The notes: generated by a model from the letters alone, not told the origin. 64,000 nucleotides of DNA from CAXXHQ01 sp963665265 (GCA_963665265.2 OY762224.2:2294001-2358000); one strand, 5' to 3'; positions 53,185 through 62,206 are shown, counted from the first letter of the stretch. Numbers and translations: made by a program.

Positions 53185-54293
53185 GCGTGCTGATTCATTC
53201 CCTTCGGCACGTAGATGCAATCAGGCTCCTCGGCCAAGTAGTCGCCGGTTAGAGCGAAGGCTCGCGCCCGACTTCCGCCGCAAGGGTGTCGGTACTCGCA
53301 AACGCCGCAACGTCCGCCGAAACGGTCCGGATCGCGCAACGCCGTGAAGACCGGATGCTTTTGATACGTTTCAACGACCGAATTCTCGGGAAAACGACCG
53401 CATGCGACGGGCAGAAATCCGGCGGGAAAAATTTCGCCCGAGTGGCTGACGAACATAATCCCTTTGCCGTCGCCGACGCCCAGGGGCGCTCGACGTTTCC
53501 GCCCCGACGCTCCTTCTTCGGCGCCTTGCGGGCCGGCCAAGGGATCGCCGCCTTGCTGCATGACGAAGCGGCGGTAATGCGGCGCCTCGGTCGTTTTGAT
53601 CGCATAGGGCTGCGTTTGCGAATGTCCGTAGAGTTTTGCGAAGGCGATTTCGTATTCCTCCGGGCGAATGCGAGTCTCCTCCATGCCTCGGCCGACGGGG
53701 ATCAGAAAAAAGGCCGCCCACATAGCAATTCCTTGCGCGGCCAACAACTCGGCGATGGCGTCGATCTGCGGAAAATTTCGCCTCGTTATCGTCGTGTTCA
53801 CTTGCACGGGAAGATGCAATTCTTTGGCGACGGCGAGCATCTCCATCGTACGACGGAAGCTTCCTTCCCAGCCGCGAAAGGCGTCGTGCGTCGCCGCGTT
53901 GGCGCCGTCCAAACTAATGCCGATCGCTTGCACTCCGGCCTCTTTCGCCTTCAGAAAGGCATCGCGAGTGGCAAGGGGAGTGGCCGAGGGAGTAAGAGCG
54001 ACTTGCAAACCGCTCGCGACGGCATGGCGAATTAACTCGAAAAGGTCCGTTCGTTTAAGCGGATCGCCGCCGGTGAAGACCATGTGCGGCGGGAGCGGAA
54101 ACGAAGCGGCTTGATCGATCAGAGCTTTGGCCGATTCGGTCGAAAGTTCGTCGGGCGCCGCCTGCGCTTGCGCCGAAGCCCGGCAATGCTTGCAAACCAA
54201 GTCGCAAGCTGTCGTGGTTTCGTAATAGAACATCAACGGGCTGACGTTGAAATCGGCCGTCGTGTATTTCATGTGCGAATGACGTTCTTGCAT
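53181..54293 (-). CDS. Radical SAM/SPASM protein (TIGR04053-like)
   Basis: 370 residues. The opening DFNVSPLMFYYETTTACDLV with CxxxCxxC (CDLVCKHC) and VFTGGDPLKRTDLFELI is the radical-SAM core. ISLDGANAATHDAFRG continues it. The C-terminal CGVCEYRHPCGGSRARAFAL with a later DC is a SPASM-type extra-cluster region. It most resembles the heme/NirJ-like TIGR04053 group, whose substrate I do not know. An internal ATG seven codons in is an alternative start. No peptide substrate or PqqD-like gene is adjacent. Confidence 0.85.
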   Translation of the reverse strand: MQERHSHMKYTTADFNVSPLMFYYETTTACDLVCKHCRASAQAQAAPDELSTESAKALIDQAASFPLPPHMVFTGGDPLKRTDLFELIRHAVASGLQVALTPSATPLATRDAFLKAKEAGVQAIGISLDGANAATHDAFRGWEGSFRRTMEMLAVAKELHLPVQVNTTITRRNFPQIDAIAELLAAQGIAMWAAFFLIPVGRGMEETRIRPEEYEIAFAKLYGHSQTQPYAIKTTEAPHYRRFVMQQGGDPLAGPQGAEEGASGRKRRAPLGVGDGKGIMFVSHSGEIFPAGFLPVACGRFPENSVVETYQKHPVFTALRDPDRFGGRCGVCEYRHPCGGSRARAFALTGDYLAEEPDCIYVPKGMNQHA

Positions 54294-54348
54294 CGTATTC
54301 TCTCATCAGGCATCTGCGGAGGAAAGAATATGATAACTCAAAATAGCG

Positions 54349-54909
54349 TTAGAGGTAATCGCTGAAAAGTTCTTTACTGGGTTTGGCGATGACGATCTCG
54401 GAGACGAGCAGGCCTCGTCGTCGGGCTTCGTCGGCCGCCGCTTGAACCCCCGCCCGCACGTCGGCCACGCTGCCGGTCATCAGGCAAAGCCCTTTTCCGC
54501 CGAGGGCCATCGCCACATGTATGCGAAAAATCACGACTCGGGCCGCCTTGGCCGCGCAATCGGCGGCGGCCAATACGCTCACGCCGCTAAACGTTTCGAC
54601 CACGCCCAGGGCGTCGGCGTCATCGGGAGCAAGAGCGACCGATTGGCCAAGGGCCGGAAAAACCGACTCGTGAACGTTCGCCACTGTCAAATGGTCGATG
54701 ACCGCTTCGCCGGAGACTTTTATGCCCGCTTCGATTGAGGCTTCCACGTCGCCGACCGAGCCGCCCACCACGATCAGGTATTTGCCCGAGCAGATTGTTC
54801 GGGCAAGCAAGACCTCGATCGAGGCCGCCTTGATCATCTCGTCTTCGACTAAGTATCCGATGCCGACGCTGGAAAGTTCAATTGCGCCGACCGCGCGTGT
54901 CGTTGCCAT
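54349..54909 (-). CDS. Tandem BMC-domain shell protein, PduT-like (BMC-T)
   Basis: 186 residues with two BMC domains: residues ~4-85 (AVGAIELSSVGIGYLVEDEM, CSGKYLIVVGGSVGDVEASI) and ~98-180 (DALGVVETFSGVSVLAAADC, FRIHVAMALGGKGLCLMTGS, ADVRAGVQAAADEARRRG). Such tandem proteins form trimeric tiles of microcompartment shells. In PduT a pore cysteine holds a 4Fe-4S cluster. The upstream neighbour is a PduS-like flavin/Fe-S protein, the natural electron partner. No other shell gene lies within the window. Confidence 0.9.
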   Translation of the reverse strand: MATTRAVGAIELSSVGIGYLVEDEMIKAASIEVLLARTICSGKYLIVVGGSVGDVEASIEAGIKVSGEAVIDHLTVANVHESVFPALGQSVALAPDDADALGVVETFSGVSVLAAADCAAKAARVVIFRIHVAMALGGKGLCLMTGSVADVRAGVQAAADEARRRGLLVSEIVIAKPSKELFSDYL

Positions 54910-54928
54910 GTTCGTCTCGTGGAGTTTC

Positions 54929-54951
54929 TACGGCGCTCGCGGAGCGCCCTA
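54929..54951. repeat. GTAGGG-type palindromic element 2
   Basis: GGCGCTC-GCG-GAGCGCC with flanking CTAC and CTACGG. On the minus strand it reads CCGTAGGGCGCTCCGCGAGC. It occupies the short gap between the PduS-like and BMC-T genes, so it is transcribed within this operon and could tune expression of the shell gene. Confidence 0.6.
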
Positions 54952-54957
54952 CGGGTT

Positions 54958-56292
54958 TTATTTTTCAATCCAAACAACGCCGTCGGCGATTGCGGTAACT
55001 TGCCCAGAAATCGAGGCGTGGACCGGCGCTCCCATCGCGGGCTTTCCGTTCATTATCGGCGGACGACCGACCGCGTGGCCTCGTTCGACTTGTTCGCCGA
55101 ACTGCACGACCGGCTCGCAAGGAACGCCGATGTGCTGCTTCAGTTTGATGCCGACTTTCGTCACGGCAAGCGGCTCCTGGCGAAGCGGCCCGACGTTTCG
55201 GAACTCCTTTAATCCGAGCTTCGTCATTAACCGTGAAGTCGGAGCCTTGCGATTGTTCATGTGCTGATTGGCCCGACGTTCGTTGAAAGGCGGATTCTCC
55301 CAGCGTTTCTTCTCCGCCGCTAGCCGACGCTTGTTTTGCGTGCAAACGTTTTTAGGGTCCAAGTCCTCAGGGCATGAATACATGCTGCACAAATTGCACT
55401 CGCAGCAGAACTGCGTGCCGATAACGTTCGCCTCGCCGACCTCGTTGAAGCCTAAGCTTCGCATGGCCGTGTGCGGTTGAATCGGATGCCCGAGCAACCA
55501 GCGAGGGCAAAGTTCGGTGCAAAAACTACACTGATCACAAGCGCTGCGGCCGATTTTGGCGATCTCTTTCCAATCGCGACGATGCCGACGCACGACGACA
55601 TGATCAGCCGGTAGGACGATCACGCCGCCGGTAGTTTTCGTGACGAGCGCCTGATGGTTTTCCTCGAGGTAGCCCATCATCACGCCGCCCACGATGTATT
55701 GCGGATTCTCGACGGTCGGGCCGCCCGCCGCGGCGACGCATTGTTCGAGCGTGGCGCCGACGGGAACTCGTAACGAAATCGGCTCGGCCACCGCGCCTGC
55801 CACCGAGAGAAACTTCTCGACCACCGGACCTTGCTCGCTACGGGCGGCGTTCATCGCCGTCTCGACGTTCATCACCACGGCCCCGACGTTCAACGGAATT
55901 CCGCCCGGCGGAATGACTCGCCCGAGCGTTTCGTAAACGAGGATGAATTCGTCGCCGGCCGGATAGGCGTCGCGCAACGGATCGACTCGCATGTTGGCGG
56001 GTATTTTTTGGCGCAGCAAATCGATAACTTCGTGATATTTTTCTTTGACGCCGATAATCGCTTCTTTGGCGCCGCAGAGGGAAATCGCGACCGAAAGTCC
56101 TTGGATCACGTCGTCGGCGAAATGACGAAGAATTTCTTTATCTTTATGGAGAAGCGGTTCGCACTCGGCGGCGTTCAGAAGAACGTATTCCGCTCGGGCG
56201 GCGAGTTTGACGTGGGTTGGAAAGCCCGCGCCTCCTGCGCCGACCACGCCGGCTTCGGCCAAGGTCGCTAATGTCACCGATGGATTATTCAT
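54958..56292 (-). CDS. PduS-like cobalamin reductase / RnfC-like Fe-S flavoprotein
   Basis: 444 residues from the ATG at 56292; a GTG 16 codons upstream is possible. N-terminal Complex-1 51K/RnfC fold (AGVVGAGGAGFPTHVKLAAR, LLNAAECEPLLHKDKEI, DEFILVYETLGRVIPPGGIP); SLBB region (VAGAVAEPISLRVPVGATLE); two 4Fe-4S motifs (CDQCSFCTELCPRWLLGHP; CCECNLCSMYSCPEDLDPKN); and a C-terminal barrel-sandwich segment (GAPVHASISGQVTAIADG). PduS reduces cobalamin or relays electrons through the microcompartment shell. The pairing with the downstream BMC-T gene supports this. Confidence 0.9.
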   Translation of the reverse strand: MNNPSVTLATLAEAGVVGAGGAGFPTHVKLAARAEYVLLNAAECEPLLHKDKEILRHFADDVIQGLSVAISLCGAKEAIIGVKEKYHEVIDLLRQKIPANMRVDPLRDAYPAGDEFILVYETLGRVIPPGGIPLNVGAVVMNVETAMNAARSEQGPVVEKFLSVAGAVAEPISLRVPVGATLEQCVAAAGGPTVENPQYIVGGVMMGYLEENHQALVTKTTGGVIVLPADHVVVRRHRRDWKEIAKIGRSACDQCSFCTELCPRWLLGHPIQPHTAMRSLGFNEVGEANVIGTQFCCECNLCSMYSCPEDLDPKNVCTQNKRRLAAEKKRWENPPFNERRANQHMNNRKAPTSRLMTKLGLKEFRNVGPLRQEPLAVTKVGIKLKQHIGVPCEPVVQFGEQVERGHAVGRPPIMNGKPAMGAPVHASISGQVTAIADGVVWIEK

Positions 56293-56734
56293 AAGTTGCC
56301 GTGCGGAGTGATGCCGAGACAAGCGGGGCTGTTTTGACACGGAACGTTTTCTTGTTGCGAAGGACGCAAAAGTAGCTTTCCGGATGGTAGCCCTATGATT
56401 GAATCCATTATAAATAGGACTCCAGACCGGTAGAATGGGTTATTTGTACGCCCGCCTGCGGAATTTGAGCCGGGAGACGCATTTTAACTTGCCTTAATCG
56501 CTACAATTTGAATGGCGGAGCCCCCCCTCTAACATACGAGCTCCTTGATTTTTCGTCGATAAAGAATCAAACTGATCGATTAGAGCGTTATAAGGGAACA
56601 TTTCGGCGAGTTTGTCGCGAAATACCTTAGGCTCACGCGGTTTGTGAACGTCGCTTTGTTGGCGGCGCCAGAGGTTGCGAAGGCGTTTTCCTAGTCGGAA
56701 CAGCGCCGCATATCCCTTGTTCAAGGTAAATTAT
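56293..56734. other. Intergenic region, no convincing gene
   Basis: Divergent region between the PduS-like gene and tatA. A minus-strand 76-codon frame (56494-56724, TTG start) is Arg-rich, without a clear ribosome binding site. I see no terminator or repeat. Confidence 0.4.
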
Positions 56735-56911
56735 ATGTTCGGTCTTGGTACTGCGGAGCTGTTGGTGATTGCGTTTATTGCGTTATTGCTATTCGGCAGT
56801 CGCCTGCCGTCAGTTATGCGCAATCTAGGCAGCGGCGTCTCCGAGTTCAAAAAAGGCTTGGAAGAAGGCCGCCGTGATGACACGGACGCCGACCGCGATC
56901 GATTAAAGTAA
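56735..56911 (+). CDS. tatA: Twin-arginine translocase subunit TatA/TatE
   Basis: 58 residues from the ATG at 56735, with AAGGT eight bases upstream. MFGLGTAELLVIAFIALLLF forms the single membrane helix, followed by the Phe-Gly hinge and amphipathic helix (FGSRLPSVMRNLGSGVSEFK) and a charged tail. Length and motif order fit TatA. It stands alone; TatC is not in the window. The first c-di-AMP riboswitch begins about 65 bp downstream. Confidence 0.93.
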   Translation: MFGLGTAELLVIAFIALLLFGSRLPSVMRNLGSGVSEFKKGLEEGRRDDTDADRDRLK

Positions 56912-56974
56912 TTGCTTGTTCCCGTCTTGTTTTTTGTCTCAATCTGTTCGTTTGTGCGGATTCGAGTCGTTGAC

Positions 56975-57133
56975 TCGCACCGAAAATTCAAAGATTGACC
57001 GAGTTCGTTCGTTCGCTAGGGCGAACAAACGGAGCGGGGGATCAATGTTGGGGCTAATCCGTCTTGGACGGGAACACCCTTGGTCCCTAGCCTGTCAGCA
57101 TGCCCCGTAGGTTGCCGAGGGATTCTTTTTTTT
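56975..57133 (+). promoter_or_regulatory. ydaO-type c-di-AMP riboswitch 1 (diverged core)
   Basis: Upstream of the first KimA-like gene. Conserved blocks in order: ACCGAAAATTC (5' part), GGAGCGGGGGATC, TTGGGGCTAATCC, hairpin GTC-TTG-GAC, GGGAACACCCTTGG, CCCTAGCC, then TGTCAGCATGCCCCGTAGG. Close to the consensus known from Firmicutes, but the block normally reading GTCAGCTAACCTCGTAGGC is altered at several bases. It is followed by CCGAGGGATTC and T8 (57126-57133), a possible terminator. ydaO riboswitches normally shut off genes when c-di-AMP is high, typically potassium transporters. Confidence 0.85.
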
Positions 57134-57297
57134 ATGATTGGATGAGAGGGGCGGAATTTAATCGATAGAATTCGTAACGCTTATTCGACATAACGCTTAT
57201 ATCAGAATAGGGAAAGTTGTAGGATAATCGCCAAAGGCGAATCAATTGACTTGCGAACGACTTGCAGGCCCTACTCACCGGAAATTAAGAACGCTTC

Positions 57298-59508
57298 ATG
57301 AATCACGAATCAGACGGCGCTCCTTCCCCCAAAAAAGAAGACCGATTGAACGTTCCGTCGCCTTCGAAAGATGCGGATGCGGAATCGTTTCTCTCCGCCA
57401 ACGGCGTTGAATTGAACGTCACGGTCGAGCATCGAGATCAGTCGGTTGCCGAACCCGAAAAGACGATCATTCGGATAGCCCCGGAGAATGAAGATCCGGT
57501 ATTGGAAGCTGGCGAAATGCCGGAGGAAAGCGTTCCGACATGGGTTCAAAAAACCAAGACGTTCTTTATCGGTAAGCCGCGCGATTTGGCCGATAAATCG
57601 GTCTTCACGCACATGTCGCTGGTGGCATTTCTGGCCTGGGTCGGCCTTGGGGCCGACGGTCTCTCGTCCTCTAGTTACGGTCCCTCCGAAGCGTTCAGCG
57701 CGCTAGGCGAATATCGCTTTCTCGCCATTCCGTTGGCTTTGGCGATGGTCGTCACCGTTTTCATCATTTCGTCCTGCTATAGTCATTTGATCGAAGCCTT
57801 TCCGTCGGGCGGGGGCGGATATCTCGTCGCCACGAAATTGCTTGGCCCTCGCATCGGCGTCGTTTCCGGCGCTGCGCTGATGGTCGATTACGTTTTAACG
57901 GTAACGGTTTCCATCGCCGCGGCGGGGAACGCCATTTTCGGTCTTCTCGGTAAAGACTTTCATCGTTATCAGATGCCGACGGAGGCCGCCGTTATAATCA
58001 TCTTGGTGATTCTCAACTTGCGCGGCGTGAAGGAATCGATTCAAGTTTTGCTCCCGATTTTCATCACCTTTCTCATTACGCACATCATATTGATCGTCGG
58101 AGCATTTTTCCTAAACGTTCCCCAGGCCGGCCAAGTTACCGCCGAACTTACGGAGCAGTTTCGGCAAGGGATGCACGATCCGAAAGTGGGAATCGTCGGC
58201 ATGTTGGGGATCGTTCTGTTCGCCTATTCATTGGGCGCCGGAACTTATACCGGTCTAGAAGCGGTTTCCAACAGCTTGAGCGTGTTGCGCGAGCCTCGAG
58301 TCGCAACCGCCAAGAAAACGATGCGTTACATGGCGATCTCGTTGTCGCTCATGGCCGGCGGCTTGATCGTCGTTTATCTGTTGCTTGACATACCGCATAG
58401 CAACTCTCCCACGATGAATAATCTTTTGACTGAGAAGTGGCTGCAAGAGATAAAAATCGCGGATTCAGTCGTCGGTAAAGCGTTTTTATGGATAACGCTG
58501 CTTTCCGAAGGAGCGTTGCTCTTCGTCGCCGCGCAAGCGAGTTTCATCGGCGGGCCGCGCGTTTTGGCCAATATGGCTCAAGATTCTTGGGTTCCTCGTT
58601 GGTTCGCCAACCTTTCGGAGCGCTTGGCTACGCACAACGGCATTCTCCTGATCGGCATTTCGGCCTTGCTTGCACTTTGGTACACCGAGGGGAACATTCA
58701 GGTGCTCGTCGTGATGTACTCGATCAACGTGTTCGTCACGTTCTCGCTTTCGATGCTCGGCATGTGCAGGTATTGGTACCGCTTGCGAAAAAGGCATCCG
58801 CTTTGGCGGCGTCGGATTGTGCTATTCGGCGTGGGGTCGGCGTTATGCGTCAGCATATTGTGCGTTTCCCTGGTTGAGAAGTTCTCTTCCGGCGGTTGGA
58901 TGACCGTCGCCGCCACTAGCGTGTGCGTTGTCATTTGCTTTCTTATCCATCGTTACTACGATCGCGTCGGCGGAAGCCTGCGCCGGTTGGACGAAACGCT
59001 TGGAAAGCTATCGACCGCGGGGGAACCGAACATGGACGAGCCCGACCCGAATCGAGCGGCCGCCGTCATCATGGTCGGCAACTATAGCGGACTCGGCATT
59101 CATACGATGTTGAACGCGATTCGTTTCGCCCCCGACCATTTCCGCAGTTTCATCTTTATTTCTTCCGGCGTCATCGACAGCGGCGCCTTTAAAGGAAGCG
59201 GCGAAATGGAATCGCTCGAGTCGCATATCCAAAGCGCGTTGGATAAATACGTCGATCTTGCTCGGCGGTTGGGCATGCCTTCGAAATCCTATATGACGAT
59301 CGGCACCGACGCCGTGGACGAACTCGAGCAGCTTTGTCTGGAAGTCGCGCACGATTTTCCCAAGGCGACCTTTTTCGCCGGGCAATTGGTTTTCCAAAAA
59401 GACACATGGGTTCATCGGTTACTGCATAATCAAACCGCCTATTCGCTGCAACGTCGCCTTCAATGGGCGGGTTTCCCGATGGTTATTTTGCCGACGCGCG
59501 TAAGATAG
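57298..59508 (+). CDS. KimA-type APC-superfamily potassium transporter 1
   Basis: 736 residues. An acidic, disordered N-terminus (~85 residues) precedes about 12 membrane segments starting DKSVFTHMSLVAFLAWVGLG, with DGLSSSSYGPSEAF in the place of the KimA DALSSVAYGTEQI motif, FPSGGGGYLVATKLLGPR, and LNLRGVKESIQVLLPIFI. The C-terminal ~190 residues are a cytosolic USP-like domain (VIMVGNYSGLGIHTMLNAIR, FISSGVIDSGAF), which in Bacillus KimA is the c-di-AMP-binding part. The riboswitch upstream strongly supports potassium import over amino-acid transport. It is a close paralogue of the next gene. Confidence 0.87.
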   Translation: MNHESDGAPSPKKEDRLNVPSPSKDADAESFLSANGVELNVTVEHRDQSVAEPEKTIIRIAPENEDPVLEAGEMPEESVPTWVQKTKTFFIGKPRDLADKSVFTHMSLVAFLAWVGLGADGLSSSSYGPSEAFSALGEYRFLAIPLALAMVVTVFIISSCYSHLIEAFPSGGGGYLVATKLLGPRIGVVSGAALMVDYVLTVTVSIAAAGNAIFGLLGKDFHRYQMPTEAAVIIILVILNLRGVKESIQVLLPIFITFLITHIILIVGAFFLNVPQAGQVTAELTEQFRQGMHDPKVGIVGMLGIVLFAYSLGAGTYTGLEAVSNSLSVLREPRVATAKKTMRYMAISLSLMAGGLIVVYLLLDIPHSNSPTMNNLLTEKWLQEIKIADSVVGKAFLWITLLSEGALLFVAAQASFIGGPRVLANMAQDSWVPRWFANLSERLATHNGILLIGISALLALWYTEGNIQVLVVMYSINVFVTFSLSMLGMCRYWYRLRKRHPLWRRRIVLFGVGSALCVSILCVSLVEKFSSGGWMTVAATSVCVVICFLIHRYYDRVGGSLRRLDETLGKLSTAGEPNMDEPDPNRAAAVIMVGNYSGLGIHTMLNAIRFAPDHFRSFIFISSGVIDSGAFKGSGEMESLESHIQSALDKYVDLARRLGMPSKSYMTIGTDAVDELEQLCLEVAHDFPKATFFAGQLVFQKDTWVHRLLHNQTAYSLQRRLQWAGFPMVILPTRVR

Positions 59509-59642
59509 GAAAAGTGAATCGGGCATTGCATTTACATCGTTTTGACTTCGACTCCGCTTGCAATTTTCCGTTTTCCGCCTATCATTGATAGGATCAAAAT
59601 TGATGAACGCTTAAGTGCGTTTGCGCTTTATAAATACGACTA

Positions 59643-59775
59643 GCGCCGAATTCGCAACTTTGAGGATTTGAAGTGGCGAAACGGGGGACCCAACGTTGGG
59701 GCTAATCCATTTCGGACGGGAACATCCTTGGACCCGAGCCCGTCAGCTAACCTCGTAGGCCGCCGAGGATTTCTT
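59643..59775 (+). promoter_or_regulatory. ydaO-type c-di-AMP riboswitch 2 (near consensus)
   Basis: Upstream of the second KimA-like gene. Blocks: GCGCCGAATTCGCAACTTTG, GCGAAACGGGGGACCC, GTTGGGGCTAATCC, GGACGGGAACATCCTTGG, GACCCGAGCC, CGTCAGCTAACCTCGTAGGC, a near-exact fit to the RF00379-type consensus core. The 3' end can form CCTCG-CGAGG (59751-59768) followed by a TTTC tract, a candidate expression platform. The transporter ATG is ~140 bp further on. Confidence 0.93.
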
Positions 59776-59910
59776 CATTGTCAACGTCGCCGCCGATCCA
59801 AGGTTAATCGGACCCGCCTTTGAATTGATGATCGTATGACTTACCGTCATCTCGCTTATTGATTTCATTTTGCGTTCGCTCCGCGCGACGTTCGCCTTCC
59901 GTTTATTAAA

Positions 59911-62133
59911 ATGACCGACCATCCCGACAGTTCGCAAACCAATCCGTCCAGCAATTCAACCGAAACCAGCGCGGCTTCGACGTCTACGCCGTCGTCGAAA
60001 CCTACGGTCGAGGTGACAATTAGCGTCAAATCCACCATTCCCGCCGATTCGACTTCGGAAGAGCCGTCCGAAGAGGTCGTGCATATAAGCTCAACTGCCG
60101 AAAATCCCGTGATGGAAGCGGGAGAGATGCCGGTCGAAAGCGTTCCGACTTGGGTGCAAAAAACCAAGACGATTCTCATCGGCAAGCCTCGCGACTTGGC
60201 CGACAAATCGGTCTTCACGCACATGTCGCTGATCGCGTTTCTGGCTTGGGTCGGACTTGGGGCCGACGGTCTGTCGTCCTCGAGTTACGGACCTGCCGAG
60301 GCCTTCGGCGCGCTTAGCCACGGCGTTTTCGGCGAAAGTCGCTTTCTCGCTATTCCGCTGGCTTTTCTAATCGTGGCGACGGTTTTTATTATTTCGTCCT
60401 GCTACAGCCATATCATCGAAGAGTTCCCGTCGGGCGGCGGCGGATATCTCGTCGCGTCGAAATTGCTGGGGCGGCGCGTCGGAGTCGTTTCGGGTTGCGC
60501 CTTGATGGTAGACTATGTGTTGACGATCACTACATCTATAGCGGCGGCGGGGGACGCCGTCTTCGGCCTAATGGGGGAACCGTACGCCGAATTTAAGCTT
60601 CCCGTTTGTTTGGGAATGATCGTCTTTCTTATTGTTTTGAATCTTCGAGGCGTGAAAGAATCGATTCAGGTTCTTTTGCCGATCTTCATCATCTTTTTGA
60701 TTACCCACATTGTTTTGATTTTATGTTCCGTCGGCATGCACGCGTCGAACGTCGGAGCCGTCGTCAGCGAATTGAAACAGCAGTATTCGGCAGCTCGGGT
60801 TCATCCGCAAGGCGGAATTTTCGCCATGATCGCCTTGCTTTTATATGCGTATTCTTACGGCGCCGGTACGTTTACCGGACTAGAGGCCGTGTCGAATAGC
60901 ATGACCGTTCTCCGCGAGCCGCGAGTGGCCACCGCCAAGCGAACAATGCGTTACATGGCGTTCTCGTTGGCGTTCATGGCCGGCGGATTGATTGTTTCCT
61001 ATTTGCTCTTAGGAATTAAATTCAGCATTTCGCCGACGATGAATAATCTGCTTACGGACAAATGGCTTGCTGACGTCGGCATCGGCGGGAAGTGGTATGG
61101 GCAAGGTTTTCTTTGGGCGACGATTCTCTCCGAAGGTCTGTTATTGATCGTGGCCGCACAAGCCGGGTTTATCGACGGTCCGCGAGTTTTGGCTAACATG
61201 GCACACGACTCTTGGGTGCCTCGCTGGTTCGCGAACCTTTCCGAACGTTTAGCGACGCATAACGGCGTCCTGTTGATGGGGGGAGCCGCTTTGGCGGCCC
61301 TTTGGTTTACTCACGGTAATATTCAAACGCTCCTGACGATGTATTCGATCAACGTGTTCGTCACGTTTTCGCTTTCGATGATCGGCATGTGTCGGCATTG
61401 GATTCAGATCCGCAAAGACCATGATCTTTGGCGACGCCGCCTAGCTCTCTTTTTGATCGGCTCGATCCTAAGCGTGAGCATTCTTTGCGTTTCGGTTTGG
61501 TACAAATTTGGCGAAGGCGGGTGGGTTACCGTCGTCGTTACCGGAGTTTGCGTTTCCATCTGCTTCCTCATTCACCGCTATTACGCGCGGGTCGGCGAAC
61601 GATTACGGCGTCTTGACGAAACCTTGGGGTTGATCTCGGCGCCGGGCGAGCCGAACATGGAAGAACCGGATCCGGCGAAACCGACGGCCGTGATTATGGT
61701 CGGCAACTACAGCGGACTCGGCATTCATACCCTGTTGAACGCGATTCGCTTTTCGCCTGGACATTACGCCAGCCTAATTTTTATGTCTTCCGGCGTGCTC
61801 GATAGCGGCGTTTTCAAAGGAAGCGGCGCAATGGAGTCGCTCGAATTGCACATCGGCGAATCGTTGGATAAGTACGTCGATCTCTCACGCCGACTCGGCA
61901 TGCCCGCCAAATCGTATATGTCGATAGGCACCGACGCCGTGGACGAGTTGGAACGCCTTTGCATGCAAGTGGCTCACGATTTCCCGAAATCGACTTTTTT
62001 CGCCGGTCAATTGGTTTTCCAACGCGACACCTGGGTTCATCGACTCTTGCATAATCAGACGGCCATTTCCTTGCAACGCCGCCTGCAATGGGCCGGTTTC
62101 CCTATGGTGATTCTCCCGACCCGGGTGCGATAA
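59911..62133 (+). CDS. KimA-type APC-superfamily potassium transporter 2
   Basis: 740 residues with the same plan as transporter 1 and high similarity from residue ~70 onward: a Ser/Thr/Pro-rich N-terminus, DKSVFTHMSLIAFLAWVGLG, DGLSSSSYGPAEAF, FPSGGGGYLVASKLLGRR, and a C-terminal USP-like domain ending WAGFPMVILPTRVR as in copy 1. The start ATG follows TTTATTAAA without a strong ribosome binding site. The pair arose by tandem duplication that included the riboswitch. N-termini and riboswitch cores have since diverged, suggesting different expression thresholds. Confidence 0.87.
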   Translation: MTDHPDSSQTNPSSNSTETSAASTSTPSSKPTVEVTISVKSTIPADSTSEEPSEEVVHISSTAENPVMEAGEMPVESVPTWVQKTKTILIGKPRDLADKSVFTHMSLIAFLAWVGLGADGLSSSSYGPAEAFGALSHGVFGESRFLAIPLAFLIVATVFIISSCYSHIIEEFPSGGGGYLVASKLLGRRVGVVSGCALMVDYVLTITTSIAAAGDAVFGLMGEPYAEFKLPVCLGMIVFLIVLNLRGVKESIQVLLPIFIIFLITHIVLILCSVGMHASNVGAVVSELKQQYSAARVHPQGGIFAMIALLLYAYSYGAGTFTGLEAVSNSMTVLREPRVATAKRTMRYMAFSLAFMAGGLIVSYLLLGIKFSISPTMNNLLTDKWLADVGIGGKWYGQGFLWATILSEGLLLIVAAQAGFIDGPRVLANMAHDSWVPRWFANLSERLATHNGVLLMGGAALAALWFTHGNIQTLLTMYSINVFVTFSLSMIGMCRHWIQIRKDHDLWRRRLALFLIGSILSVSILCVSVWYKFGEGGWVTVVVTGVCVSICFLIHRYYARVGERLRRLDETLGLISAPGEPNMEEPDPAKPTAVIMVGNYSGLGIHTLLNAIRFSPGHYASLIFMSSGVLDSGVFKGSGAMESLELHIGESLDKYVDLSRRLGMPAKSYMSIGTDAVDELERLCMQVAHDFPKSTFFAGQLVFQRDTWVHRLLHNQTAISLQRRLQWAGFPMVILPTRVR

Positions 62134-62168
62134 ATCGCGAAAATTCGAGTCTAAAGCGAAATACTTGC

Positions 62169-62206
62169 AAACCGGCGACGAATTACTATTCATCGCCGGT
62201 TTTTTT
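62169..62206 (+). terminator. Rho-independent terminator after the second KimA gene
   Basis: Stem ACCGGCGA (62171-62178) with TCGCCGGT (62193-62200) extended by flanking A/T pairs, a 14-base loop, and T6. Confidence 0.88.

Noticed and set aside
33127..56292. One fucose-use regulon linking fucosidase, GH28 and the BMC pair.
   Set aside because: The genes are 18 kb apart on different strands with no shared regulatory site seen; I keep it only as context for the BMC finding.
56494..56724. A minus-strand 76-codon frame next to tatA.
   Set aside because: TTG start, no ribosome binding site, Arg-rich and no recognisable family; kept only as a note.
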